Source: Gemmatimonadota bacterium (GTDB lineage: Bacteria; Gemmatimonadota; Gemmatimonadetes; Gemmatimonadales; GWC2-71-9). From it: 21,063 nt of DNA. The notes below the pieces were generated by a model that saw only the letters and a list, made by a program, of their open reading frames with translations, was not told the DNA's origin and made no database searches. How positions within the stretch are numbered: position 1 is the stretch's first letter; every line of letters begins with the position of its first letter. Made by a program: the position numbers and the translations under genes. Positions 6,834 through 14,354 of this stretch are shown piece by piece. The stretch lies in the NCBI GenBank assembly GCA_027294815.1, contig JAPULP010000343.1:1-21063 (forward strand), in the 5' to 3' direction.

Positions 6834-7817
6834 ATGCCTATCTTGACCTACCGCGACGCCCTGACCGAAGCGCTCCGAGAAGAGATGGAGCGCGATCCTG
6901 ACGTCTTCCTAATGGGTGAGGAGGTCGCGGAGTACGACGGAGCCTACAAAGTGAGCCGTGGCTTGCTGGACACGTTCGGCGACAAACGTGTAGTGGACAC
7001 CCCGATCACCGAACTAGGATTCGCGGGCCTCGGCGTCGGCGCCGCCATGGCGGGTCTGCGGCCAATCATCGAATTCATGACGTTCAACTTCGCGCTGCTG
7101 GCCATCGACCAGATCGTCAACAACGCGGCCAAGATATCCTACATGTCCGGGGGCCAGTTCCGCGTTCCAATCGTCTTCCGCGGTCCGAGCGGCGGCGCGC
7201 TGCAACTCGCCGGCCAGCACTCGCAAACGTTCGATTCGTGGTACGCCAACGTTCCCGGACTCAAGGTCGTTGCTCCAGCCACTCCTGCCGATGCCAAAGG
7301 CCTGTTGAAGACATCCATCCGCGATAACAATCCGGTCATCTTCCTCGAAGGCGAGATGCTGTACAACACCAAAGGAGAAGTGCCCGATGGGGAGCACCTC
7401 GTCCCTCTCGGCAAGGCCGACGTCAAACGTGAGGGATCGGACGTGACCATAGTGTGCTACGCGAAATCGGTAGCGCCCGCTCTCAAGGCAGCCGATACCC
7501 TGCAGCGTGAAGCCGGAATCTCGTGTGAGGTTATCGACATTCGCACTATCCGGCCGCTGGATACCGACACTTTGATCGACAGTGTTCGCAAGACGAACCG
7601 CGGCGTGATTGTCGAGGAGGGGTGGCCGTACAGCGGCATTGGGGCGCAACTCGTGGATACGATTCAACGGGAGGCCTTTGACGAGCTCGATGCCCCGCTG
7701 CTTCGTGTGACTGGCGCGGACGTTCCCATGCCATACAATAAGAAACTGGAGCGGGCCGCCAAACCCAATCCACAAAAAGTGATCGACGCAGTCAAACAGG
7801 TGACCTACACGGCATAA
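6834..7817 (+). CDS. pdhB: Pyruvate dehydrogenase E1 component, beta subunit
   Basis: A 327-residue E1 beta subunit. It has TYRDALTEALREEMERD at the start, VFLMGEEVAEYDGAYKVS, and VVDTPITELGFAGLGVGAAM with Glu60, the residue that contacts the thiamine aminopyrimidine. QHSQTFDSWYANVPGLKVVAP (residues about 128-148) carries the conserved His129, and EVIDIRTIRPLD and VIVEEGWPYSGIG mark the C-terminal transketolase domain. It pairs with PdhA across the active site. It begins one base after the pdhA stop and ends 17 bases before pdhC. Length and motifs are complete. Confidence 0.95.
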   Translation: MPILTYRDALTEALREEMERDPDVFLMGEEVAEYDGAYKVSRGLLDTFGDKRVVDTPITELGFAGLGVGAAMAGLRPIIEFMTFNFALLAIDQIVNNAAKISYMSGGQFRVPIVFRGPSGGALQLAGQHSQTFDSWYANVPGLKVVAPATPADAKGLLKTSIRDNNPVIFLEGEMLYNTKGEVPDGEHLVPLGKADVKREGSDVTIVCYAKSVAPALKAADTLQREAGISCEVIDIRTIRPLDTDTLIDSVRKTNRGVIVEEGWPYSGIGAQLVDTIQREAFDELDAPLLRVTGADVPMPYNKKLERAAKPNPQKVIDAVKQVTYTA

Positions 7818-7834
7818 GAGTAGATCGGGCTATC

Positions 7835-9043
7835 ATGGCAACGAAAGTCATAATGGAGGCCCTTTCCCCGACGATGGAGGAGGGGCAAGTCACCAAATGG
7901 TTCAAGGGCGAGGGTGACAAGGTTGCTTCCGGAGACACCCTGGCCGAAGTCGAAACCGACAAGGCCATCATGGAATTGGTCGCGCGCGGCGCCGGAGTGC
8001 TGCGCAAGATCGTGGTGCCGGAGGGGAAAACGGTTGACGTCGGTAGCCTCGTGGCTGTGATCGGCTCCGCCGAAGAGGATATCTCTTCGTTGATCGTAGC
8101 AATCGCATCCCCCCCGGATGTCGCGCCGTCCAACGGCGACAGCGCCGGTGACGCAGCGGCGTCCACGAGTGCGACATCAACGCCACCGTCAACCGGCGAC
8201 GGGGCTCGCGTCAAGGCATCGCCGGTCGCAAAGCGAATGGCGTCCGATCGGGGGATCGACCTGGCGTCGATCGAGGGCTCGGGGCCGGGAGGACGAGTGA
8301 TCAAACGCGACGTGGAAGGTGCGGCGGGCGCGCCGGCAGCCGTACCCGACGGGGCGGCCGGCGGTTTCGAGGACGTACCGCTCACACAGATTCGTAAGAC
8401 CATCGCACGTCGGCTGGGGCAATCGATGGGACCCATACCGCATTTCTTTCTTACCACCGAAATCGATATGGAGCGCGCCGCTGAGGCCCGCACTGCACTC
8501 AATGCGCTAGACGACGGCCCCAGGATCTCGTACAACGATATCGTGCTCAAGGTAGTGGCAGCGGCGCTCACACAACATCGGGCGTGCAACGCGTGGTGGC
8601 AGGACGACCACATTCGCTACTTCAACGAGGTGCATCTCGGGGTAGCCGTGGCGGTGGAGGACGGACTCATCACCCCCCTCGTGCGGAACGCCGATCTCAA
8701 GACCCTGCGCCAAATTGCCACCGAAGTTCGGGATCTCGCCGGTCGTGCGCGCGAGAAACGGCTGCGACCCGAGGAATATACCGGGGGCACGTTCACCGTT
8801 TCCAACTTGGGGATGTTCGATATCGATCAATTCACCGGCGTCATCAACCCGCCCGAGGCCGGTCTACTGGCGGTGGGTTCGATGGTCGAGAAACCGGTGG
8901 CCGAGGATGGACAGATCGTCGTCAAGAAGCGAATGCGGGTGACGATGAGCTGTGACCACCGCGTGATCGACGGCGCAACCGGTGCTCAATTCCTGCAAAC
9001 CGTGCGCCGTATGTTGGAAAATCCGATGGCCATCGTGTGGTGA
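7835..9043 (+). CDS. pdhC: Pyruvate dehydrogenase E2 (dihydrolipoamide acetyltransferase)
   Basis: A 402-residue E2 with the usual three domains. A single lipoyl domain covers residues 1-80, with the lipoylated lysine at 43 in ETDKAIME. A flexible Ala/Ser/Thr/Pro linker (about 92-124) follows. The E3/E1-binding domain is about 125-161 (KASPVAKRMASDRGIDLASI then GSGPGGRVIKRDV). The acyltransferase domain runs from about 180 to the end, with catalytic His and Asp in CDHRVIDGATGAQF. It transfers the acetyl group from the lipoyl arm to CoA and forms the core of the complex. One lipoyl domain is typical of the Gram-positive/alphaproteobacterial form; E. coli has three. LipA and LipB, encoded in the same cluster, modify Lys43. 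Confidence 0.95.
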   Translation: MATKVIMEALSPTMEEGQVTKWFKGEGDKVASGDTLAEVETDKAIMELVARGAGVLRKIVVPEGKTVDVGSLVAVIGSAEEDISSLIVAIASPPDVAPSNGDSAGDAAASTSATSTPPSTGDGARVKASPVAKRMASDRGIDLASIEGSGPGGRVIKRDVEGAAGAPAAVPDGAAGGFEDVPLTQIRKTIARRLGQSMGPIPHFFLTTEIDMERAAEARTALNALDDGPRISYNDIVLKVVAAALTQHRACNAWWQDDHIRYFNEVHLGVAVAVEDGLITPLVRNADLKTLRQIATEVRDLAGRAREKRLRPEEYTGGTFTVSNLGMFDIDQFTGVINPPEAGLLAVGSMVEKPVAEDGQIVVKKRMRVTMSCDHRVIDGATGAQFLQTVRRMLENPMAIVW

Positions 9044-9076
9044 ATCCACACCGCCGTCACCAACTATTTATGCAGA

Positions 9077-9150
9077 AATCATCTGCGTTCATACAAGAAC
9101 AATCATCTGCGTTCATACAATGAATCATCTGCGTCATAAGGAATGATCTG
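9077..9150. repeat. Direct repeat cluster between pdhC and lpd
   Basis: Two exact 20-bp copies of AATCATCTGCGTTCATACAA lie at 9077-9096 and 9101-9120. A third, shortened copy (AATCATCTGCG-TCATAA) starts at 9123, and a fourth remnant (AATGATCTG) starts at 9142 and runs into the lpd start codon. Spacings between copies are 24, 22 and 19 bases. The cluster fills most of the 106-base gap between pdhC and lpd, which holds no gene. The AT-rich composition differs from its surroundings. Confidence 0.8.
9138..9142 (+). promoter_or_regulatory. Ribosome binding site of lpd
   Basis: AAGGA at 9138-9142, seven bases before GTG 9150, fixes the lpd start. It is built from the last part of the direct-repeat cluster. 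Confidence 0.6.
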
Positions 9151-10544
9151 TGGCTAACACTTTCGACGTCATCGTCCTCGGCGGAGGGCCAGCCGGCTAT
9201 GTTTGTGCCATCCGTTGTTCGCAACTGGGGATGAGTACCGCGGTTGTCGAACGAGACAAACTCGGTGGAGTCTGCGTCAACGTCGGGTGTATTCCGAGCA
9301 AAGCGCTGTTGCAGAGCGCCTACTTGGCCCATACGATCCAACACAGCGCGAAGCGTTTCGGCATTCAGGTCGGAGACGTCAAACTCGACTTTTCGGCCGC
9401 CATCAAACACTCCCGGCAAGTAAGCGATCAGAACTCCAAAGGTGTGGGGTTCTTGATGAAGAAACACAAGGTCACCGTCATCACGGGAGCGGGTGCACTC
9501 CAGCCGGGCAAGAAGATTCAAGTCGGCGGTGACACCTATACAGCGAAGAAGGCCATCGTCATAGCCACTGGAACACGAGTAAAGGGCATTCCACAAATCG
9601 GTTTGGAGATCAACAAGACCACTGTGATTTCATCCGACGAAGCGCTGTTCCTTGATGAGGCGCCCAAGACCCTCGCCATCATCGGCGCCGGCGCCGTCGG
9701 GATGGAGTTCGCCGACATCTTTAGCGCCTTCGGGTCAAAGGTGACGGTCATCGAGATGCTTCCGCGCGCGCTTCCCCTCGAAGACGCCGAATCGTCGAAC
9801 GCCATCGCCAAGGTGTTCAAGAAACGCAGGATCGACATCCTCGCTGGTGCCGCCGTCAAAAGCGCCAAGGTCGGAGACAACAGCGTGACGCTCGAGATTG
9901 GGACGAACGGATCTGCGCAAACGGTCGAGGCAGAGAAGGTGCTCATGGCAGCAGGCCGGGCGCTCAACACCGAAGACCTCGCTCTCGACGCCGTGGGTAT
10001 CAAACTGACCGAAGCGGGGTTCATCGAAACCAATGCGGACCTACGCACGTCCGTCGACGGATACTATTGCATCGGTGACATCGCCGGACCGCCGATGCTC
10101 GCCCACAAAGGCAGCCGCGAAGGCACGCACGTGGCTGAACTGTTGGCTGGACACCAGCCGTTGCCGATCAAGTATGACAACATTCCGAGCGTGACGTACT
10201 GCCACCCGGAAGTCGCGAGCATCGGACTCACCGAAGACCAGTGCAAGGAACGCTCTTTGGATTACCAAGTGGGTCGCTTTCCACTCACGGCGAACGGGAG
10301 AGCACGAGCCACGCTCGAGACCGATGGATTCGTAAAAATCATTCGTGACAAGAAATACAGTGAGATCCTTGGCGCCCACATCGTGGCTTCGCACGCGAGC
10401 GAGATGATTCACGAGTTGGTCGTTGCGCGGGAGAATGAGTACACCGTTGAGGAAGTCGACATGGCCGTACACGCGCATCCCACACTCTCGGAGGCCGTCG
10501 CCGAAGCGGTGCTCGACTCGCTCGGCCGCGTCATTCATACCTAG
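9150..10544 (+). CDS. lpd: Dihydrolipoyl dehydrogenase (E3)
   Basis: A 464-residue flavoenzyme that reoxidises the E2 lipoyl group with NAD. It has the N-terminal FAD motif DVIVLGGGPAGYVCA (6-20), the redox disulfide Cys42/Cys47 in GGVCVNVGCIPSK, an NAD-binding motif IIGAGAVGMEF (177-187), the flavin segment YYCIGDIAGPPMLAHKG, and the C-terminal His443/Glu448 pair in HAHPTLSE. All catalytic residues are intact and length is standard. It uses a GTG start with a good Shine-Dalgarno. It is separated from pdhC by 106 bases of direct repeats, so its expression may be partly uncoupled from the upstream genes, and it is followed after two bases by the membrane-protein gene. Confidence 0.95.
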   Translation: MANTFDVIVLGGGPAGYVCAIRCSQLGMSTAVVERDKLGGVCVNVGCIPSKALLQSAYLAHTIQHSAKRFGIQVGDVKLDFSAAIKHSRQVSDQNSKGVGFLMKKHKVTVITGAGALQPGKKIQVGGDTYTAKKAIVIATGTRVKGIPQIGLEINKTTVISSDEALFLDEAPKTLAIIGAGAVGMEFADIFSAFGSKVTVIEMLPRALPLEDAESSNAIAKVFKKRRIDILAGAAVKSAKVGDNSVTLEIGTNGSAQTVEAEKVLMAAGRALNTEDLALDAVGIKLTEAGFIETNADLRTSVDGYYCIGDIAGPPMLAHKGSREGTHVAELLAGHQPLPIKYDNIPSVTYCHPEVASIGLTEDQCKERSLDYQVGRFPLTANGRARATLETDGFVKIIRDKKYSEILGAHIVASHASEMIHELVVARENEYTVEEVDMAVHAHPTLSEAVAEAVLDSLGRVIHT

Positions 10545-10546
10545 TC

Positions 10547-10948
10547 GTGGAAGGAAACGACCCCGTTGGGGGGGCGATCGGCAGCATCGGTGCCGGCGCG
10601 TCCGCCGGCGCTTCCGTCATCACGGCAAGCCTGATCGTTTTTCGATTCCTAGCGGGTGACGGTGCGGGACTCAATCAAAACGAACAGTTCACCATCATCA
10701 CTATCGGCTTGGTCGGTGGGGTGATCACTGCGATCGCCACCACGTTTAACTTGACGAGCAATATCACAGAACTGTGGCGACGGGCCGCGATCTCCGCCAC
10801 AACCGTCTTTGCCACCGTGTTCTTGGCGGCGCTCTCCACCCCTATGGACATGCTCTTCGGTACGGTGGGTCTGGCCGCCTATCTCGTGATCTTGGTTGGC
10901 GTGGCGTTGTACTCCGGCGCCAAGGCCAGAGCCGCAACCGGTCCATGA
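10547..10948 (+). CDS. Unknown four-helix membrane protein in the lipoate/PDH operon
   Basis: A 133-residue protein starting with GTG two bases after the lpd stop and overlapping the lipB start by four bases (ATGA, 10945-10948), so it is tightly embedded between two known genes. Hydrophobic segments lie at roughly 10-36 (Gly/Ala/Ser-rich), 46-67, 76-96 and 101-125, with the charged loop LAGDGAGLNQNEQ between the first two and TSNITELWRR between the second and third. There is no signal peptide, Cys cluster or recognised motif. The start is the first possible one; no clear Shine-Dalgarno is seen, suggesting coupling to lpd termination. It is probably an inner-membrane protein. A role in lipoate or complex localisation is only a guess from position. 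Confidence 0.72.
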   Translation: MEGNDPVGGAIGSIGAGASAGASVITASLIVFRFLAGDGAGLNQNEQFTIITIGLVGGVITAIATTFNLTSNITELWRRAAISATTVFATVFLAALSTPMDMLFGTVGLAAYLVILVGVALYSGAKARAATGP

Positions 10949-11655
10949 GCGCCGATCTCCTCGTGGTTGGGCTGGGCCGAATGGCCTATAGCGCGGCGCT
11001 GGATCTTCAGCGCACGCTTGCGGAGGCACGTATTGACCGCACTGTCGACCGCGACATGCTGCTGCTGGTAGAGCACCCGCCCGTCGTCACGCTCGGTCGA
11101 TCGTTTCAACGCAAGCACCTTCCGACACCACCCGAGGAACTCGAACGGCGCGGCATCGAACTCTTCGATATCGAGCGTGGCGGTGACATCACCTTTCACG
11201 GACCAGGCCAACTCGTTGGGTATCCGATCTTCGACCTGACCGAGCACAAGCCGGATCTGCACCTGTTCCTGCGACAGATCGAGGAATGTGTGATCAAGAC
11301 GGTGGCGGACGCGGGGATCAGGGCCGAGGGCCGGGAGGGCCGTACCGGCGTATGGGTGGAAGACCGAAAACTCGCGAGCATCGGCATCCACGTGAAAAAA
11401 TGGGTGACGTGGCACGGATTCGCGCTCAACGTCCTCACCGATCTCTCTTTCTTCGATCTCATCGTCCCCTGTGGTATCGACGAGGTCGTGATGACCAGCA
11501 TGCAAAAGGAACTACAGGAACGCGCGCCGCGCGATCTATGGGCCCGGACGTTAGATGGGATTGTCTTGGGGTTCTGCGACGTCTTTGGACAGACGCCGCA
11601 AGCGGTGACAGTGGCAGACCTAAAAGCGGTTGTAGGAGCAGGGAGTATGGAGTAG
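10945..11655 (+). CDS. lipB: Octanoyl-[acyl carrier protein]:protein octanoyltransferase
   Basis: A 236-residue protein that moves octanoate from ACP to lipoyl domains, the step before LipA. The ATG overlaps the upstream stop. It contains LLLVEHPPVVTLGR (38-51), the family signature RGGDITFHGPGQLVGYP (78-94), and GVWVEDRKLASIGIHVKKWVTWHGFALNV with the catalytic Lys142. The catalytic Cys176 lies in LIVPCGI; both are at the numbers known from the Mycobacterium enzyme. The end is unusual: the last residues (VVGAGSME) are written in a G/T/A-rich tract and the TAG stop is the first triplet of the inverted repeat at 11653-11727. It closes the lipoate/PDH cluster and converges with the M20 peptidase. 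Confidence 0.95.
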   Translation: MSADLLVVGLGRMAYSAALDLQRTLAEARIDRTVDRDMLLLVEHPPVVTLGRSFQRKHLPTPPEELERRGIELFDIERGGDITFHGPGQLVGYPIFDLTEHKPDLHLFLRQIEECVIKTVADAGIRAEGREGRTGVWVEDRKLASIGIHVKKWVTWHGFALNVLTDLSFFDLIVPCGIDEVVMTSMQKELQERAPRDLWARTLDGIVLGFCDVFGQTPQAVTVADLKAVVGAGSME

Positions 11656-11727
11656 GGTGTAGGGTGTGGGGTGTAGGGTGTAGAGTTTGGATTCTCAGAA
11701 TCACTACACCCCACACCCTACACCCTA
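11653..11727. repeat. 24-bp perfect inverted repeat of 7-bp units between convergent genes
   Basis: The left arm (11653-11676) and right arm (11704-11727) are exact reverse complements over 24 bases, around a 27-base loop. The loop itself holds a small perfect stem, GATTCT-C-AGAATC (11690-11702). The left arm is a tandem array with 7-base period: TAGGGTG twice, TGGGGTG, TAGGGTG and a degenerate fifth unit. The first triplet of the left arm is the lipB stop and the last triplet of the right arm is the M20 peptidase stop (both TAG). It could act as a bidirectional transcript end; no T-tract follows on either strand. Confidence 0.85.
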
Positions 11728-13083
11728 ACTTCCCATCAATTCAAAAAACCTGCCGAAGACCCGAACGCCCTTCCAGAACTGCTCGACCGCGAGTTTCTCA
11801 TTCGGAGCATGCAAACGGTCGTCGGGTAATCCGATGCCGGCCAGCATGACGGGCGCTCCGCGCTTCGCGAGGGCGGGCACGATCGGTATCGACCCGCCTG
11901 ACCGAATCGGAACCGCTTCCCTTCCTTCGATCTCACGGAAGGCCTGTCGCAAAAAATCGAACGGCCTCGCCGACACGTCGGCGAGCACCGGGTCGGCGCC
12001 GTGTATGAGATCGACCGAGGCTTTGGCGTGCGGTGGCGCGAGTTCCTTCACCCGTTTGCGAAGCTGCCGTTCGACGGTTTTGAACCTCTGTTTGGGAACC
12101 AATCGCAAGCTTACCTTCGCGGCCGCAACCGCCGGAATGACGGTCTTCGCTCCTTCGGCGGTAAAGCCGCCGGTGATCCCGTGAATCTCCAACGTGGGCA
12201 AGGCCCATATTCTTTCCAATGGTGTGTACCGCTTGAGCCCGGTAAGCGCGCGTGATCCAACTTCGTTCCGCAGGTATGACCGCTCACTAAACGGCAAACG
12301 GTTCCATGCATCGCGCTCGGCTTTCGTCGGCTTCACAACCGCCTCGTACAATCCTGAAATTCTGATCTTGCCGGCAGGTGATTTCAGTTGCGCAAGAATG
12401 TGCACCAACGTCTCGTGCGCGTTCGGGGCAACACCACCGTACAATCCAGAATGGAGATCCCCATCCAAAGTCCGCACGGAGATCTCGCAATAGCAAATAC
12501 CGCGCAGTGCAGTGTAGATCGCCGGCCACCCGGGCGCATAGTATGGCATGTCGGCGACGAGTACCGCGTCGGCATCGACGCGCTCGGGTTCACGCCGCAG
12601 CAAATCCGTCAACACTTCACCGCCCGACTCTTCTTGACCTTCGATGAGAAACCGCACGTTGACCGGCGGCGAACCGTTTCGCGAAACCGCCTCGAACGCT
12701 TTCACGATCGAAAAGACCTGTCCCTTGTCGTCGGTGGCGCCCCGGGCGTAAATGTTTCCGGCGCGGATTGTTGGGTCGAACGGTGGTGTCTCCCACAAAT
12801 CCACTGGATCGGGAGGCTGGACGTCGTAGTGGCCATAGACCAAAACGGTCGGCTTTCCCGGAGCGGGCGGTCCTTCCGCCCACACGACGGGATGGGTTTC
12901 ACTTCCAAGCAGGGTCGTGTTCCGACAACCCAATCCCTTGAGGTGATCCGCAACCCACTGCGCAGCACGCCGGCAATCGGCGTTGTGATCCGGCAATGTG
13001 GAGATACTGGGAATCCGAAGGAACTCTTTGAGCTCATCCAGGACAGGCTTTTCGCGTTCGCGAATAAAGGCGTCGATGGTCAT
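11725..13083 (-). CDS. M20-family dipeptidase
   Basis: A 452-residue zinc peptidase of the carnosinase/dipeptidase branch of M20. The metal-binding residues are visible: His85 in VLVYGHYDVQP, the bridging Asp118 in ARGATDDKG, Glu151/Glu152 in EGQEESGG (general base and ligand), an Asp in VLVADMP, and a late His in DDRLHAPNE. The insertion domain has HSGLYGGVAPNA, typical of this branch. There is no signal peptide, so it is probably cytoplasmic and cleaves di- or short peptides or related amides. Length is normal. Its TAG stop lies in the right arm of the inverted repeat shared with lipB. It is divergent from the TPR gene, with a palindrome between them. Confidence 0.9.
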   Translation of the reverse strand: MTIDAFIREREKPVLDELKEFLRIPSISTLPDHNADCRRAAQWVADHLKGLGCRNTTLLGSETHPVVWAEGPPAPGKPTVLVYGHYDVQPPDPVDLWETPPFDPTIRAGNIYARGATDDKGQVFSIVKAFEAVSRNGSPPVNVRFLIEGQEESGGEVLTDLLRREPERVDADAVLVADMPYYAPGWPAIYTALRGICYCEISVRTLDGDLHSGLYGGVAPNAHETLVHILAQLKSPAGKIRISGLYEAVVKPTKAERDAWNRLPFSERSYLRNEVGSRALTGLKRYTPLERIWALPTLEIHGITGGFTAEGAKTVIPAVAAAKVSLRLVPKQRFKTVERQLRKRVKELAPPHAKASVDLIHGADPVLADVSARPFDFLRQAFREIEGREAVPIRSGGSIPIVPALAKRGAPVMLAGIGLPDDRLHAPNEKLAVEQFWKGVRVFGRFFELMGS

Positions 13084-13092
13084 GAGCGTAAT

Positions 13093-13134
13093 ATGACCAA
13101 GAGTTCACCCATGGGTGAAGGGTCATCTGGTCAT
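13093..13134. promoter_or_regulatory. Palindromic operator-like element between peptidase and TPR genes
   Basis: TTCACCCATGGGTGAA (13104-13119) is a perfect 16-bp palindrome. It is framed by ATGACC (13093-13098) and two copies of GGTCAT (13121-13126 and 13129-13134), so a longer imperfect inverted repeat can form; ATGACCA pairs with TGGTCAT. It lies 10 bases upstream of the peptidase start and about 30 upstream of the TPR start. An operator for a dimeric regulator is plausible. Confidence 0.45.
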
Positions 13135-13162
13135 TGTTGGTACGCCGGGTATATTCGCCATC

Positions 13163-14302
13163 ATGCGCACGACTTCGTCTTTTGAGATCTTTCCAAACGA
13201 TGCCTCCGAGCGGGATCTGGCGAGGGCGCGATGGTTGCGGCGTGAAGGTCGGCTGGACGACGCGGAGAAAGCCTACCGAAAAGTCATGGAGGGTCAGCCC
13301 GGCCTACGTGTGAGTTGGATGGAATTGTTCGATCTGCTACGCCGGTCGAAACGAGCCACGGAAGCACTCGCATTGGCCGCCGACGCGGCGCAGGTCTTCG
13401 AGACGGAGGCCTTTCCCATCACGCTGAAGGGCGCCGCACTCATCGAGCAGGAGCGTTTTCACGAAGCACTCGAGGCGCTCGAGGATGCAGTCGCGCGCGA
13501 TCCCAATCTCGCATTGACCTGGCATGAACTCGGCTATGCAGCCTACCGCATCGGCGACGGCACCAGGGCCCTGCTCGCCCTCGACCGAGCTTTCGCGTTG
13601 GAGCCCCACACCGAGACACTGACACTCCGCGGGCGGATCATTCGAGAAACGGGTGAGCTCTACGCCGCCACGGTCGCGTTCGAAGCCGCACTCCATTCGG
13701 CAACGCATGACGAGCAACGCGCCGAGATCGAGCACGAAGTGCTGGTCACCCAGCGACTCGGTGATTTCGCACCGCGGCGCCTCCGCGACTTGACGCCAGC
13801 GGAGCGCTGGTTTGCCGAGCACGGTACGGTCGTGCTCGCCGCTGAGAGTCCGGGAACAGCTCCGGCATCCGAAGAACTCGTTCTGGCGTTCGTAAGCTTA
13901 GCCCACGACCGTGATTGGGATTTCGGGCAAGTGGTGTCGGTGACAGACAACTCGCTCTCGCGGACAGTGGCCCAACGTTTTGGCCTACAGCTCCAAACGC
14001 TGGACATGTTCGACCCGGAACAAGTCCCTCTGCTATTTGCCGAGCGCCCCCCGTTCGACGACGCGCGTTGGCTGCAAGCGGTTGAACGCATCGGTGAAGA
14101 AGGGAAAGGAGCCACCTTTGTGGTGTGGCACCCAATTGACGGAGCACCCGACGCCGATGTCGTCGGGGGTCTCGAACAGAACGACACGCGTCTCGCACTC
14201 GGGATCGACCCGGCGAGTGCCATCGTCATGGCACAGCACCCACTGGCGCGGGTCGCAGCACGTGGGTTGATTCCTCCCTTGTCCACGCTGCAATCCGAGT
14301 AA
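13163..14302 (+). CDS. TPR-repeat protein with unrecognised C-terminal domain
   Basis: A 379-residue protein. The ATG at 13163 is preferred over an in-frame GTG at 13115, because the GTG would lie inside the palindromic intergenic element and the extra residues add nothing recognisable. Residues about 15-165 consist of helix-turn-helix pairs of TPR type, for example RWLRREGRLDDAEKAYRKVM, ALIEQERFHEALEALEDAVA and ELGYAAYRIGDGTRALLALD. From about 195 the character changes to a mixed domain (RDLTPAERWFAEHG..., LAHDRDWDFGQVVSV...) that I do not recognise. No signal peptide is evident. TPRs mediate protein contacts; the role is unknown. It is followed 52 bases later by the glutamate dehydrogenase gene on the same strand. 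Confidence 0.78.
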   Translation: MRTTSSFEIFPNDASERDLARARWLRREGRLDDAEKAYRKVMEGQPGLRVSWMELFDLLRRSKRATEALALAADAAQVFETEAFPITLKGAALIEQERFHEALEALEDAVARDPNLALTWHELGYAAYRIGDGTRALLALDRAFALEPHTETLTLRGRIIRETGELYAATVAFEAALHSATHDEQRAEIEHEVLVTQRLGDFAPRRLRDLTPAERWFAEHGTVVLAAESPGTAPASEELVLAFVSLAHDRDWDFGQVVSVTDNSLSRTVAQRFGLQLQTLDMFDPEQVPLLFAERPPFDDARWLQAVERIGEEGKGATFVVWHPIDGAPDADVVGGLEQNDTRLALGIDPASAIVMAQHPLARVAARGLIPPLSTLQSE

Positions 14303-14354
14303 CGGCTCGAACTTCCGGGGATGGCCCGTCCCGTTCAATGATCAGGAAGCCTCC

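Noticed and set aside
9077..9137. CRISPR-like array
   Set aside because: Only two to three copies, with intervening stretches of 2-4 bases; no spacers and no cas genes.
9057..9596. Minus-strand reading frame with repeated MNADD peptide
   Set aside because: The peptide repeat is just the direct DNA repeats read backwards; the rest is antisense to lpd.
11653..11687. Telomere-like repeats marking a replicon end
   Set aside because: The 7-base units resemble telomeric G-rich repeats but are few, internal and flanked by intact genes on both sides.
13115..13162. GTG start extending the TPR protein by 16 residues
   Set aside because: It lies inside the palindromic element and has no Shine-Dalgarno; ATG 13163 is more natural.
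12388..13185. 265-residue plus-strand frame
   Set aside because: It is antisense to the M20 dipeptidase, whose catalytic motifs are intact.
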